Below are positions 45,380 to 54,954 of a stretch of DNA of 64,000 nt, one piece after another. The notes beneath the pieces are model-generated. The model searched no databases, was not told where the DNA came from, and worked only from the letters and a program-made list of their open reading frames with translations. Every line of letters starts with the position of its first letter. The first letter of the stretch is position 1. Both the position numbers and the translations under genes were made by a program. Origin of the DNA: Streptococcus intermedius SK54 = ATCC 27335 (GTDB lineage: Bacteria; Bacillota; Bacilli; Lactobacillales; Streptococcaceae); the NCBI RefSeq assembly GCF_000413475.1, contig NZ_ATFK01000003.1, positions 202,224-266,223 on the forward strand, given 5' to 3'.

Positions 45380-47509
45380 ATGGAAACAAATATTATTGAA
45401 ATCGCACAAAGTTTAAATGTTAGTCAAAAACAAGTTGAAAAAGTTCTTGAATTGACAGCTGAAGGCAATACAATTCCCTTTATCGCTCGTTATCGGAAAG
45501 AAATGACGGGGAATTTGGATGAGGTAGAGATCAAAGCAATTCTTGATTTGGATAAAAGCCTGACAAATCTCAAAGAACGTAAAGAAACAGTGTTAGCTAA
45601 GATCGAGGAGCAAGGAAAGCTGACGGATAAATTACGTGCAGCTATTGAAGCAGCTGAAAAGTTGACTGATGTGGAAGAACTTTATCTTCCTTACAAAGAA
45701 AAACGTCGGACAAAGGCTACGATTGCGCGTGCAGCAGGACTTTTTCCCTTGGCACGGCTTATATTGCAAAATGTTAGCAATCTACAAGAAGAAGCCATTG
45801 GTTTAACTAGTGAAGCATTTCCAACGGCAGAAGCGGCTCTATCTGGAGCTGTAGATATTTTGGTGGAAGCCATTTCAGAAGATGTCCAACTGCGTGCATG
45901 GACCTATCATGAAATACTGAAAAATTCAAGCATTGTTTCAACTTTGAAAGATGCAAATTTGGACGAAAAGCAAGTATTTCAAATTTATTATGATTTTTCT
46001 GAAAAAATTGCGGATATGCAAGGTTATCGGACTTTAGCTTTAAATCGGGGTGAAAAGCTAGGTGTTCTTAAAGTTGGCTTTGAACATAATGTAGAAAAAA
46101 TCATTCGCTTTTTTGAGTTGCGGTTTAAGATTAAAAATAACTACATTCATGAAGCAATCCAACAAGCAGTGAAAAAGAAAATCATTCCAGCTATGGAACG
46201 TCGAATTCGAACAGAATTAACTGAAACAGCGGAAGATGGTGCTATTCAGCTATTTTCAGACAATCTTCGTCATCTGCTCTTAATTGCGCCACTCAAAGGG
46301 CGCGTAGTACTCGGTTTTGACCCAGCTTTCCGGACAGGAGCTAAGCTAGCAGTCGTAGATGCAACTGGAAAAATGCTGACAACTCAGGTTATCTATCCTG
46401 TTCCGCCAGCAAAAGCAGCACAAATTGAAGCTTCTAAGCAAGAACTGTCAGACTTGATTGAACAATTTGGCGTTGAAATTATCGCTATTGGAAATGGAAC
46501 AGCTAGTCGAGAAAGTGAAGCGTTTGTTGCTGAAGTGCTGAAAACTCATCCCAATGTCAGCTATGTCATTGTAAATGAAAGCGGTGCATCTGTTTATTCA
46601 GCTAGCGAATTGGCGCGGCATGAATTTCCTGATTTGACCGTTGAGAAACGTTCGGCTATCTCGATTGCTCGGCGTTTGCAGGATCCGCTTGCAGAGTTGG
46701 TTAAAATTGATCCGAAATCAATCGGTGTTGGGCAATACCAGCATGATGTTAGTCAGAAGAAATTATCTGAAAGCTTGGATTTTGTTGTAGATACCGTTGT
46801 CAATCAGGTTGGCGTTAATATCAATACTGCAAGTCCCTCTCTTCTCTCTCATGTAGCAGGATTGAACAAAACGATTTCTGAAAATATTGTCAAATATCGT
46901 GAAGAAGAAGGTATGATTCATTCGCGTGAAGATATTAAAAAAGTGCCTCGCTTGGGTGCTAAAGCATTTGAACAGGCAGCAGGTTTCTTACGGATTCCCG
47001 AAAGTGACAATATTTTAGACAATACAGGTGTTCACCCAGAGAGTTATCCAGCTGTTGAGAAATTATTCCAAATGCTAGCAGTTAAAGACTTGAATCAAGA
47101 TGGTCAGGAAAAATTACAGTCATTGGATGTAGCCAAGGTAGTTAACGACTTGGGAATAGGGGAAGCAACACTTAAAGACATCATTGCAGACTTACTCAAG
47201 CCAGGTCGAGATTTACGTGATTCGTTTGATGCACCAGTTCTTCGTCAAGATGTTCTAGATATAAAGGACTTACAAATTGGGCAAAAATTAGAAGGTGTTG
47301 TTCGCAATGTTGTTGATTTTGGAGCTTTTGTGGATATTGGTATTCATGAAGATGGCTTGATTCATATTTCGAAGCTCAGCAACAACTATGTCAAACATCC
47401 GAGTCAAATTGTCTCTGTCGGTGACTTGGTGACAGTCTGGGTAGATAAATTGGATATAGAAAGAGAAAAGGTCAATCTTTCCTTGGTGTCGCCACATGAA
47501 TCTAACTAA
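45380..47509 (+). CDS. tex: Tex-family RNA-binding transcription accessory protein
   Basis: 709 residues from ATG 45380. Tex N-terminal helices contain [19 protein letters not shown] YqgF/RNase H-like domain ([18 protein letters not shown]) and helix-hairpin-helix motifs ([20 protein letters not shown], and [18 protein letters not shown]) follow. The C-terminal S1 domain begins [20 protein letters not shown]. Tex binds nucleic acid and influences transcription and virulence gene expression in several bacteria. It overlaps the SprT-like gene by 14 bases. Confidence 0.95.
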   Translation: METNIIEIAQSLNVSQKQVEKVLELTAEGNTIPFIARYRKEMTGNLDEVEIKAILDLDKSLTNLKERKETVLAKIEEQGKLTDKLRAAIEAAEKLTDVEELYLPYKEKRRTKATIARAAGLFPLARLILQNVSNLQEEAIGLTSEAFPTAEAALSGAVDILVEAISEDVQLRAWTYHEILKNSSIVSTLKDANLDEKQVFQIYYDFSEKIADMQGYRTLALNRGEKLGVLKVGFEHNVEKIIRFFELRFKIKNNYIHEAIQQAVKKKIIPAMERRIRTELTETAEDGAIQLFSDNLRHLLLIAPLKGRVVLGFDPAFRTGAKLAVVDATGKMLTTQVIYPVPPAKAAQIEASKQELSDLIEQFGVEIIAIGNGTASRESEAFVAEVLKTHPNVSYVIVNESGASVYSASELARHEFPDLTVEKRSAISIARRLQDPLAELVKIDPKSIGVGQYQHDVSQKKLSESLDFVVDTVVNQVGVNINTASPSLLSHVAGLNKTISENIVKYREEEGMIHSREDIKKVPRLGAKAFEQAAGFLRIPESDNILDNTGVHPESYPAVEKLFQMLAVKDLNQDGQEKLQSLDVAKVVNDLGIGEATLKDIIADLLKPGRDLRDSFDAPVLRQDVLDIKDLQIGQKLEGVVRNVVDFGAFVDIGIHEDGLIHISKLSNNYVKHPSQIVSVGDLVTVWVDKLDIEREKVNLSLVSPHESN

Positions 47510-47939
47510 CTATGTTAGACAAGTTTCTTCAGAAGATTTTGGCAAGGAATTTCGTCATGAGGCTGTTTGGAACACACGCCTTCGATCAACAGGCGGACGC
47601 TTTTTTCAAAAAGATGGTCATCTTGATTTTAACTTCAAAATCTATGAACGGTTTGGTTTAGAGACTTTCCGAAAAATTGTTCGACATGAGCTGTGTCATT
47701 ATCATCTTTACTTTGAAAAGAAGGGCTATCGCCATAGGGATCAGGATTTTAAAAACTTGTTGAAAAAGGTTGATGGGCTTCGTTATGCACCGGGTTTTGA
47801 TTATCGTTCTACGGTCTTGATTTATCAATGTCAACAATGTCATATGTTCTATTCCAGAAAAAAACAAATCAATCCAAAACGGTATTGCTGTGGAAAGTGT
47901 CAAGGCAAGCTGAAATTTATCAGACAGCAGCAGTTTTAA
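47496..47939 (+). CDS. SprT-like zinc metalloprotease-fold protein
   Basis: 147 residues. The zincin motif is HELCHYH (about residue 65 on), and the C-terminal zinc ribbon is CQQCHMFY...CCGKCQG. It matches the SprT-like (YdcK) family that sits beside tex in many Firmicutes; the substrate is unknown. The first codons lie inside the end of tex, implying coupled translation. Confidence 0.9.
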   Translation: MNLTNYVRQVSSEDFGKEFRHEAVWNTRLRSTGGRFFQKDGHLDFNFKIYERFGLETFRKIVRHELCHYHLYFEKKGYRHRDQDFKNLLKKVDGLRYAPGFDYRSTVLIYQCQQCHMFYSRKKQINPKRYCCGKCQGKLKFIRQQQF

Positions 47940-48027
47940 ACATTGATAATAAGAAATCCGCCTAAGGACGGATGGCATGATGGTTAAAATATGCTACACT
48001 AATTCTAGTATCAATGAAAGAGGCTGA

Positions 48028-48306
48028 ATGATTATGAAAACACAATTCTATAAATTACGCCGAAATAGCGCTATATCAGGAGTCTTAGCTGGTTTGTCTG
48101 ACAAATTTGGTTTGGATGTTGGTCTCGTTCGCTTTTTATTCGTTTTATTTACTATCTTTAACTTTGGCTTAGGGATTATCATCTATATCATCTTAGCAGC
48201 TGTGATGCCTTACAAGGAAGATGTGGAAGAAGAAATGTATGGAACAGGACCTCGTAAGCGCAAAGAAGCAGAAGCTATCAAAGAAGAAGATGGTTGGTTT
48301 TGGTGA
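48028..48306 (+). CDS. PspC domain protein
   Basis: 92 residues. The PspC fold (FYKLRRNSAISGVLAGLSDK, then a membrane helix FLFVLFTIFNFGLGIIIYII) is followed by an acidic/basic tail. AGAGG lies 5 bases before the ATG. PspC proteins act in envelope-stress sensing in other bacteria; no PspA gene is in view. Confidence 0.87.
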   Translation: MIMKTQFYKLRRNSAISGVLAGLSDKFGLDVGLVRFLFVLFTIFNFGLGIIIYIILAAVMPYKEDVEEEMYGTGPRKRKEAEAIKEEDGWFW

Positions 48307-48385
48307 TTATAATAGAATAAGAGCTTGTTTATAGATGCAAAAAGGAGTTCATGCAATGGACTCTCTTATTTTTGAAGGAGAAGAG

Positions 48386-48877
48386 ATGGAATATTGGGAT
48401 GCTTATGATGAGTATCGGGAAAAAGTTGGATATAAATTGCTCAGAGGAGAAGAGATTCCAGAAGGGAAGTACCATCTTTGTGTCAATGTCTTTGTTCGTC
48501 ATATAGATGGGGAATTTCTCCTGATGCACCGCAGTCCTAAAAAAGAGATTCATCCTAATTATTATGAGTTTGGTGCAGGAGGAAGTGTGCTGGCTGGTGA
48601 AGATAGCATGACCGCAGCCTATCGTGAATTGCGGGAAGAAACTGGTCTAATTCCTATAGAACTACAACTGATTGACCAAGTGACGTCATCTAATGATCGC
48701 TGTCATTTTGATTTTTATGAGGCCATCGTGGCAGAGAAAACGGTGAGGTATCAAGAGAGTGAAACGGATGGTCACGTCTGGTTGAAGTCTAGTGATCTTC
48801 GATATTTTATGGAGCGATATCCTGTATTTCAAAATCAAAAACAAATTGTAGAACAAATGATTCAGTCAGAGGACTGA
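48386..48877 (+). CDS. Nudix hydrolase (IDI-like group)
   Basis: 163 residues from ATG 48386, chosen because AAGGAG is 5 bases upstream and relatives begin with xEYWDxYD. Earlier in-frame ATGs exist at 48335 and 48356, the latter also with a good AAAGGAG site. The Nudix box is GGSVLAGEDSMTAAYRELRE followed by ETGL, complete. The domain resembles isopentenyl-diphosphate isomerase-like Nudix proteins. The substrate is unknown. Confidence 0.85.
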   Translation: MEYWDAYDEYREKVGYKLLRGEEIPEGKYHLCVNVFVRHIDGEFLLMHRSPKKEIHPNYYEFGAGGSVLAGEDSMTAAYRELREETGLIPIELQLIDQVTSSNDRCHFDFYEAIVAEKTVRYQESETDGHVWLKSSDLRYFMERYPVFQNQKQIVEQMIQSED

Positions 48878-48949
48878 TGGGGACTACAGATGTTTGAATC
48901 CATTTTCTTTGCAAAATCAAAGATGAAACTCTCTTTTAGTCTGAAAATT

Positions 48950-48958
48950 TGCTATAAT
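48950..48958 (+). promoter_or_regulatory. Extended -10 promoter of hprK
   Basis: TGC plus TATAAT (48953-48958), about 30 bases before the gene, with no clear -35. AAAGGGG before the ATG is the ribosome site. Confidence 0.6.
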
Positions 48959-48987
48959 AGATAAAGAAATTATCAAAGGGGAAAAAT

Positions 48988-49920
48988 ATGGCTGTAAGGA
49001 TCAAAGATCTATTAAATAAAGTCAGATTAAATGTGGTTTATGGTGATGAGAAAATGTTGGAAAAAGAGATTACAACATCTGATATTTCTCGTCCTGGACT
49101 TGAAATGACAGGCTATTTTGACTATTACACACCAGAACGTATCCAGCTAATGGGAATGAAAGAATGGTCTTACTTGATGAAGATGACCTCTCACAATCGC
49201 TATCAAGTTTTACGGAAAATGTTTGAACGAGACACTGTTATGATTGTGGCGCGTGATCTGAAAGTACCTGATGAGATGTTGAAGGCTGCGAAGGAAAACA
49301 AAATTGTTGTTCTCAGCAGTCATACACCGACAAGTCGTTTGTCAGGTGAAATTTCTAGCTATCTAGATTCACGTTTGGCTGAACGAACCAGTATTCATGG
49401 CGTTCTAATGGATATTTATGGCATGGGCGTTTTGATACAAGGTGATAGCGGAATTGGAAAAAGTGAAACTGGCTTGGAATTGGTCAAACGCGGTCATCGT
49501 CTGGTGGCTGATGATCGAGTAGACATCTATGCCAAAGATGAAATGACTCTCTGGGGTGAGCCAGCTGAAATTTTGCGCCATTTACTTGAGATTCGTGGCG
49601 TCGGGATTATTGATGTTATGAGCCTTTACGGAGCAAGTGCTGTAAAAGATTCATCACAGGTTCAGTTGGCTGTTTATCTGGAAAATTATGATGTCAATAA
49701 AACATTTGATCGTTTGGGGAACAATGGTGAGGAGTTTGAAGTATCAGGTGTAGCGATTCCAAGAATCCGGATTCCTGTGAAAACCGGTCGAAATATTTCA
49801 GTAGTAATTGAAGCGGCAGCTATGAATTACCGCGCAAAAGAAATGGGCTTTGATGCAACGAAGACTTTTGAGGAACGCTTAACCAATCTTATTAGTAAAA
49901 ATGAGGTGGCTCATGATTAA
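48988..49920 (+). CDS. hprK: HPr(Ser) kinase/phosphorylase
   Basis: 310 residues. Walker [10 protein letters not shown] (152-159) and the family signature [20 protein letters not shown]. It phosphorylates HPr at Ser46 when glycolytic intermediates are high; HPr-Ser-P is the corepressor of CcpA. That is relevant here because cre sites are visible elsewhere in the window. It overlaps lgt by 8 bases. Confidence 0.97.
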   Translation: MAVRIKDLLNKVRLNVVYGDEKMLEKEITTSDISRPGLEMTGYFDYYTPERIQLMGMKEWSYLMKMTSHNRYQVLRKMFERDTVMIVARDLKVPDEMLKAAKENKIVVLSSHTPTSRLSGEISSYLDSRLAERTSIHGVLMDIYGMGVLIQGDSGIGKSETGLELVKRGHRLVADDRVDIYAKDEMTLWGEPAEILRHLLEIRGVGIIDVMSLYGASAVKDSSQVQLAVYLENYDVNKTFDRLGNNGEEFEVSGVAIPRIRIPVKTGRNISVVIEAAAMNYRAKEMGFDATKTFEERLTNLISKNEVAHD

Positions 49921-50686
49921 TCCAATTGCATTTAAGATAGGGCCTTTTAGTATTCGTTGGTATGCGATTTGTATTGTGACAGGCTTGATTTTAGCTGTCT
50001 ATCTAGCTATGAAAGAAGCACCAAGGAAAAAGATTATTCCAGATGACATTCTTGATTTTATTCTTGTTGCATTTCCTCTGTCGATCGTTGGGGCTCGCAT
50101 TTACTATGTCATTTTTGACTGGAACTATTATGCTAAAAATCCTGCTGAGATTTTTGCTATTTGGCACGGGGGAATTGCTATTTATGGTGGTTTAATTACT
50201 GGAGCGATTGTCTTATATTTCTTCTCCCAACGAAAATTCATTAACACACTAGACTTTTTAGATATTGCTGTTCCAGGTGTAATGATTGCTCAAAGTCTTG
50301 GGCGTTGGGGCAATTTCTTCAACCAAGAGGCTTACGGAGCGATTGTTAAACGTTTGGATTACTTGCCAAGTTTTATTCGCAACCAAATGTATATTGACGG
50401 ACATTATCGGCAACCAACTTTCTTTTATGAGTCGGTTTGGAATTTGTTAGGATTTGCTTTAGTGATGGTTGCGAGAAGAAAGAAAAACTTCCTCAAACGT
50501 GGAGAAATGACTGGATTTTATCTTATTTGGTATGGAATAGGTCGCATGGTGATTGAAGGCATGCGAACAGATAGTCTCATGTTTGCGGGCTTGCGTGTAT
50601 CACAATGGTTGTCTGCTGTTCTAGTGGTCGCAGGAATTATTCTTATCATTTACCAAAGAAAAAAAGTAGATACCCCTTATTATTAA
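49913..50686 (+). CDS. lgt: Prolipoprotein diacylglyceryl transferase
   Basis: 257 residues from ATG 49913, overlapping the hprK stop. About seven membrane helices. Signature [13 protein letters not shown], and [27 protein letters not shown] and [13 protein letters not shown] are conserved. It attaches diacylglycerol to lipobox cysteines, for example that of PstS here. hprK-lgt is a conserved pair. Confidence 0.97.
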   Translation: MINPIAFKIGPFSIRWYAICIVTGLILAVYLAMKEAPRKKIIPDDILDFILVAFPLSIVGARIYYVIFDWNYYAKNPAEIFAIWHGGIAIYGGLITGAIVLYFFSQRKFINTLDFLDIAVPGVMIAQSLGRWGNFFNQEAYGAIVKRLDYLPSFIRNQMYIDGHYRQPTFFYESVWNLLGFALVMVARRKKNFLKRGEMTGFYLIWYGIGRMVIEGMRTDSLMFAGLRVSQWLSAVLVVAGIILIIYQRKKVDTPYY

Positions 50687-50703
50687 AAAGTTAGGAGAAA
50701 AAA

Positions 50704-51087
50704 ATGCTTGAAATTGCTTATAGTTTAGTGGCCCTTGCTTTGATTACTTTGATTGTTTACACGATTTTCTTAGTCAGGAAAATCTCAACTGTCGTTGATG
50801 AAACAGAAAAAACAATTCAGGTATTGACAACGGATGTCAATGTGACACTCTATCAGACAAATGAATTGTTAACCAAAGTGAATGTTTTAGCAGATGATAT
50901 TAACGGGAAAATGACAACAATTGATCCACTTTTCACTGCAGTTGCAGATTTGTCAGAGTCAGTTTCAGATTTAAATGATTCTGCTCGGCATTTGAGTAAA
51001 AAAGTCGCTACAGCAGGTAAAAATGGAGTGAAAGCTGGTGCAACTTTATCGGCTTTGCGTATGATTACTAAATTATTTAAAAAATAA
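50704..51087 (+). CDS. DUF948 domain membrane-anchored protein
   Basis: 127 residues: an N-terminal membrane helix (residues 3-24), then a long heptad-rich region (VDETEKTIQVLTTDVNVTLY, NELLTKVNVLADDING) and a basic end. This is the DUF948 pattern of small envelope-associated coiled-coil proteins. It is cotranscribed with lgt and the YtxH-like gene; the function is unknown. Confidence 0.85.
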   Translation: MLEIAYSLVALALITLIVYTIFLVRKISTVVDETEKTIQVLTTDVNVTLYQTNELLTKVNVLADDINGKMTTIDPLFTAVADLSESVSDLNDSARHLSKKVATAGKNGVKAGATLSALRMITKLFKK

Positions 51088-51102
51088 GAAAGAAGGATTA
51101 TT

Positions 51103-51570
51103 ATGGGTAAATTTTCATCTATCCTTTTAGGAACAATCTCTGGTGCGGCTGCAGCAGTATTTCTCACCAGTAAAAAAGGAAAAGAAGTGACGGCTAAGGT
51201 TTCAGATTTCATGAATGAAGTTAAAGAAAATCCAGACGATTTTAAAGATCAGGTAGTGCAAAAAGCAAATCATTTCTCTAATCAGGCTGTAGAAGCAGTC
51301 AATCAAGCTAAAGAAAAGGTCGAGAGTGGAGAAATTACAGGTGAAACAGTTCTTGACTCTGTTAAAGAGGCAACGAAACAAGTAGTTGACTTTTCACAGG
51401 AAAAATTTAAGGAATGGAAAGAAAAAATGGAGACGGAGGAGATTTCCCCAGAAGATTTAAAAAAGTCTGCCCCAGAATCAGCAGAAAAAGAGACGACTTC
51501 TGAGGACATTGTTATTGATTTGACAAAAAAACAAGAATCAGAAAATGAAGATAAAAAAATTGAGGATTAA
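51103..51570 (+). CDS. YtxH-like protein
   Basis: 155 residues. The start GKFSSILLGTISGAAAAVFL, then TSKKGKEV, is the YtxH motif (a Gly/Ala-rich membrane segment followed by GKE). A long charged helical region follows, with an acidic Lys/Glu-rich tail. Such proteins are general-stress or envelope-associated, with no known activity. AAGAAGG precedes the ATG, and the terminator overlaps the stop region. Confidence 0.85.
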   Translation: MGKFSSILLGTISGAAAAVFLTSKKGKEVTAKVSDFMNEVKENPDDFKDQVVQKANHFSNQAVEAVNQAKEKVESGEITGETVLDSVKEATKQVVDFSQEKFKEWKEKMETEEISPEDLKKSAPESAEKETTSEDIVIDLTKKQESENEDKKIED

Positions 51571-51586
51571 CACCTCGATTTTTTTA
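51557..51586 (+). terminator. Terminator of the hprK-lgt operon
   Basis: AAATTGAGG (51557-51565) pairs with CCTCGATTT (51573-51581), one wobble, then a T run. The stem contains the stop codon of the YtxH-like gene in its loop. Confidence 0.82.
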
Positions 51587-51621
51587 TCTGTTTAACTGAT
51601 CAATTGCATCACAACAAAAAT

Positions 51622-51645
51622 AGCACCTCTGAAAAAGTGGGTGCT
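51622..51645 (-). terminator. Terminator of the DUF3270 gene
   Basis: AGCACC (51622-51627) and GGTGCT (51640-51645) form the stem; on the minus strand ATTTTTGTTG follows. Confidence 0.6.
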
Positions 51646-51656
51646 TTATCTCAAAA

Positions 51657-51950
51657 CTATTTATTTATTTTGCGACGAATAAACGCTTGTTGCCCTTTGA
51701 CGCAAATCAAGCTAAGAGAAATTGCTAATGTAAAAGCAAAGAATGTATTTAATTTAACGGATAGGAATAAAAAACTAAATAAAACTGTCAAGATACAAAA
51801 CGTAGCAATATTGACAAAAAATAGCAATTCTTTCAGATTTGGATTTGTTTTTGCTTCAGGGATATAATCTTGATAAAGGGGATAGCGTTCTTCTTCTAAT
51901 TCTAAATAAGTGTAGTCTTCTTGGTAAGACTGATATTTTCTTGCGGTCAT
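51657..51950 (-). CDS. DUF3270-type small membrane protein
   Basis: 97 residues: an acidic, tyrosine-rich N-terminal half (SYQEDYTYLELEEERYPLYQ) and two membrane helices (VNIATFCILTVLFSFLFL and TFFAFTLAISLSLICV) with a basic end. It matches the streptococcal DUF3270 family, of unknown function. GAGAGAACATG gives the start. Confidence 0.75.
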   Translation of the reverse strand: MTARKYQSYQEDYTYLELEEERYPLYQDYIPEAKTNPNLKELLFFVNIATFCILTVLFSFLFLSVKLNTFFAFTLAISLSLICVKGQQAFIRRKINK

Positions 51951-52073
51951 GTTCTCTCTCCTTACAGTACTCTCTTATTTTACCATGATTTTAATTAGAT
52001 AAATATTACATAACGGTTACAAAAAGAATAAAAATGCTTTTCAAATTAAAAAATAGAAGTAAAATAGAAAATA

Positions 52074-52082
52074 TGATATAAT
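52074..52082 (+). promoter_or_regulatory. Extended -10 promoter giving a predicted leaderless U32-protein mRNA
   Basis: TGA plus TATAAT (52077-52082). The expected start, 7 bases on, is 52089, the A of the ATG. No ribosome site is present. Confidence 0.6.
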
Positions 52083-52088
52083 TTCACT

Positions 52089-53018
52089 ATGGAAAAAATT
52101 ATCATTACAGCAACTGCTGAGAGTGTGGAGCAAGTAAAAGAGCTTTTAAAAGCAGGTGTAGATCGCATATATGTTGGAGAAAAAGAGTATGGTCTTCGTC
52201 TACCCCATACTTTTTCTTATGATGAACTGCGTCAGATTGCAACTATTGTGCATGAAGCAGGCAAGGAGTTGACAGTTGCTGTCAACTCCTTGATGCATCA
52301 GGAAATGATGAATCAAATCAAGCCTTTTCTTGAGTTTTTAGTGGAGATTCAAGCAGATTATATAACGGTGGGAGATGCTGGTGTTTTTTATATATTAAAA
52401 CGTGATGGCTATCCATTTAAGACGATTTATGATGCCTCGACCATGGTTGCTAGCAGTCGTCAAGTGAATTTTTGGGGACAAAAGGCAGGTGCTTCAGAGG
52501 CGGTTTTAGCACGCGAAATTCCATCGGCAGAATTATTCAAAATGCAAGAGATTTTAGAAATCCCTGTTGAAATTTTAGTCTATGGTGCGAGCGTCATTCA
52601 TCATTCTAAACGACCACTGTTGCAGAATTATTATAATTTCACTCATATTAATGATGAAAAGAACCGTGAGCGTGATTTATTCCTTGCAGAGCCAAGCGAT
52701 CCAGAAAGTCATTATTCTATTTTTGAGGATAATCATGGCACTCATATTTTTGCAAATAATGATTTGGATATGATGACCAAGTTGCGTGAATTGGTAGAAC
52801 ATGGTTTCACACATTGGAAACTAGAAGGAATTTATACGCCAGGACACAATTTTGTTGAAATTGCCAAACTTTTTGTGCAAGCGCGTGAATTGATTGAGCT
52901 CAATCAATTCACATCAGACCAAGCGTTCCTTTTGGATGAACAGGTTCATCAGTTACATCCAAAGAATCGTTTCTTAGATACTGGTTTTTATGACTATGAT
53001 CCGGATCAGGTGAAATAA
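52089..53018 (+). CDS. Peptidase U32 family protein, TrhP1-like (short member)
   Basis: 309 residues. ITATAESVEQVKELLKAGVD and VGEKEYGLRLPHTFSYDEL are the U32 N-terminal motifs, and ILVYGASVIHHSKRPLLQNY is the shortened core without the full cysteine cluster. In Bacillus such short/long U32 pairs (YrrN/YrrO, TrhP1/TrhP2) are needed for prephenate-dependent 5-hydroxyuridine at tRNA position 34. The adjacent long member makes that role likely here. The old collagenase label is poorly supported. Confidence 0.85.
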   Translation: MEKIIITATAESVEQVKELLKAGVDRIYVGEKEYGLRLPHTFSYDELRQIATIVHEAGKELTVAVNSLMHQEMMNQIKPFLEFLVEIQADYITVGDAGVFYILKRDGYPFKTIYDASTMVASSRQVNFWGQKAGASEAVLAREIPSAELFKMQEILEIPVEILVYGASVIHHSKRPLLQNYYNFTHINDEKNRERDLFLAEPSDPESHYSIFEDNHGTHIFANNDLDMMTKLRELVEHGFTHWKLEGIYTPGHNFVEIAKLFVQARELIELNQFTSDQAFLLDEQVHQLHPKNRFLDTGFYDYDPDQVK

Positions 53019-53145
53019 AGAATATAGGTGGTCACAATTGTGACTGCTTATTTATCTTTTAAATTCTGATTCCTTTAGCTTGCTTTCACGTCTTTTTTGC
53101 TATAAAATAAAAAGGCTAAGCAATAGAATTTAGAAAGAGCGAGAT

Positions 53146-54432
53146 ATGACAAAAACTTTAAAAAGACCAGAAGTTTTGGCACCTGCTGGAACATTGGAAA
53201 AATTAAAAGTGGCCATTCGCTATGGAGCGGATGCTGTGTATATTGGTGGACAAGCCTATGGTTTGCGTAGTCGTGCAGGAAACTTTACATTTGAAGAAAT
53301 GGAAGAGGGCGTTCAATTTGCTCGCGAGCATGGCGCTAAAGTCTATGTAGCTGCGAACATGGTAACACATGAAGGAAATGAAGAAGGAGCTGGAGAATGG
53401 TTCCGGACTTTACGTGATATTGGAATTTCTGCCGTTATCGTGTCAGACCCAGCTTTGATTGCCATTGCTTGCACAGAAGCGCCAGGTTTGGAAGTGCACT
53501 TGTCAACACAAGCTAGCGCGACAAACTATGAAACGCTAGAATTTTGGAAAGATTTAGGTTTAACGCGTGTGGTTTTGGCACGTGAAGTTTCCATGGAAGA
53601 ATTAGCAGAAATCCGCAAGCATACTGATGTTGAGATTGAAGCTTTTGTTCATGGAGCTATGTGCATTTCTTACTCAGGACGCTGTACCTTATCCAACCAC
53701 ATGAGTATGCGCGATGCCAACCGTGGAGGTTGCTCACAATCTTGTCGTTGGAAATATGATTTGTACGATATGCCATTTGGGCAAGAGCGCAAAAGCTTAA
53801 AAGGGGAAATTCCAGAAGAATTCTCCATGTCAGCTGTTGATATGTCCATGATTGATCACATTCCAGATATGATCGAAAATGGAGTGGATAGCTTGAAAAT
53901 TGAAGGGCGTATGAAGTCTATTCACTATGTATCCACTGTTTCAAATTGTTATAAAGCTGCAGTTGATGCTTATCTTGAAAGTCCAGAAAAGTTTGAAGCG
54001 ATCAAGCAAGATTTAGTAGATGAAATGTGGAAAGTAGCGCAGCGTGAGTTGGCGACAGGATTTTATTATCACACACCGACTGAAAATGAGCAACTTTTTG
54101 GAGCACGACGAAAAATTCCGCAATATAAATTTGTAGCAGAAGTGGTGGCTTATGACTCTGCCACACAAACAGCGACTATTCGACAACGAAATGTCATCAA
54201 TGAAGGTGATCTAGTCGAATTTTATGGTCCTGGTTTCCGGCATTTTGATGGGGTAATTACAGATTTACATGATTCAGATGGGAATAAAATTGACCGTGCT
54301 CCAAATCCAATGGAATTGTTGACCATCTCCTTGCCGCACCCGGTTTATCCAGGCGATATGGTACGTAGTCGTAAAGAAGGACTGATAAATCTTTACAAAG
54401 AAGATGGAACAAGCGTCACAGTAAGAGCATAA
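53146..54432 (+). CDS. Peptidase U32 family protein, TrhP2-like (long member)
   Basis: 428 residues. PEVLAPAGTLEKLKVAIRYG and GADAVYIGGQAYGLRSRAGN are the N-terminal motifs. The U32 signature EAFVHGAMCISYSGRCTLSN, then MSMRDANRGGCSQSCRW, carries the conserved cysteines that probably bind an Fe-S cluster. The C-terminal beta domain (about 335-425) matches the long tRNA-hydroxylation form. Length and pairing with the 309-residue member fit TrhP2. A weak terminator follows. Confidence 0.9.
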   Translation: MTKTLKRPEVLAPAGTLEKLKVAIRYGADAVYIGGQAYGLRSRAGNFTFEEMEEGVQFAREHGAKVYVAANMVTHEGNEEGAGEWFRTLRDIGISAVIVSDPALIAIACTEAPGLEVHLSTQASATNYETLEFWKDLGLTRVVLAREVSMEELAEIRKHTDVEIEAFVHGAMCISYSGRCTLSNHMSMRDANRGGCSQSCRWKYDLYDMPFGQERKSLKGEIPEEFSMSAVDMSMIDHIPDMIENGVDSLKIEGRMKSIHYVSTVSNCYKAAVDAYLESPEKFEAIKQDLVDEMWKVAQRELATGFYYHTPTENEQLFGARRKIPQYKFVAEVVAYDSATQTATIRQRNVINEGDLVEFYGPGFRHFDGVITDLHDSDGNKIDRAPNPMELLTISLPHPVYPGDMVRSRKEGLINLYKEDGTSVTVRA

Positions 54433-54443
54433 AATCTACATTG

Positions 54444-54476
54444 AAAAGGGGAGATTATTAATTCTGCCTCTTTTTA
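54444..54476 (+). terminator. Terminator after the second U32 gene
   Basis: AAAAGGGG pairs with CCTCTTTT (one wobble) across a loop of about 15 bases, followed by T residues. It is moderate in strength and marks the end of host coding sequence before the mobile region. Confidence 0.5.
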
Positions 54477-54504
54477 TTTGTAAAAAAATATTTTAAAAAT
54501 TCGA

Positions 54505-54543
54505 ATGTAAACGCTTGCTTTTTCGAAAAAGAAAGTGTACAAT
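54505..54543 (+). promoter_or_regulatory. Sigma-A promoter overlapped by a consensus-perfect cre site
   Basis: TTGCTT (54515-54520) and TACAAT (54538-54543), 17-base spacer. ATGTAAACGCTTGCT (54505-54519) fits all positions of the CcpA cre consensus WTGNAANCGNWNNCW and covers the -35. The expected start is near 54550. Glucose repression through CcpA and HPr-Ser-P is inferred from the position. Confidence 0.75.
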
Positions 54544-54577
54544 ATAGTTGAAGAAAGATAAGAAAGGGATGATTCCA

Positions 54578-54604
54578 ATGGGTATTGGAATGTTCATGCT
54601 TTAA
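54578..54604 (+). CDS. Possible 8-residue peptide within the structured RNA
   Basis: ATG 54578 to TAA 54604 encodes MGIGMFML. AGAAAGG (54561-54567) lies 10 bases upstream. An earlier in-frame ATG at 54569 would give MIPMGIGMFML but is too close to that site. The coding DNA is itself part of a perfect 8-bp hairpin (ATTCCAAT-GGGT-ATTGGAAT, 54572-54591). It could be a leader or signal peptide, or chance. Confidence 0.3.
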   Translation: MGIGMFML

Positions 54605-54954
54605 ATCGTTTATGATGTATTAGTTTCTATTTGCTAATTGTTTTTCTTAATTGGAGGTATTTGATAATATTTCTGAAGATGGCATGTAGTGGTTTGTAGA
54701 ACTGCATCGCGTATCGAGAACGCAGTGAAAGAATAAATAAGAATATTATTTGATGTAGTCGATAAAAGCTTTTTAATGATTTTCACGCTTTGGTAAAAAA
54801 CCACTATTGTTTTAGATGAATAAACTTGTTTTTGATATATTGTGGACAAGAAAATCATTCTTTAATAAAATAACGATGGAATCATCATAAGAATCTCTTT
54901 TCAGAAAGTTCTTTTCTGAAAGTCTATCTATCACTTATTAGCAAATAGAGACGG

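Noticed and set aside
54640..54700. Short frame after GGAGGT starting at a TTG near 54661
   Set aside because: Only 3 bases separate the ribosome-like site from the TTG, and the frame is 12 codons; it is more likely part of the RNA structure.
54623..54952. A MITE bounded by the 16-bp inverted repeats
   Set aside because: Flanks show no target-site duplication, and the repeats sit inside a unit with its own promoter and terminator; an RNA helix explains them better, though a mobile origin is not excluded.
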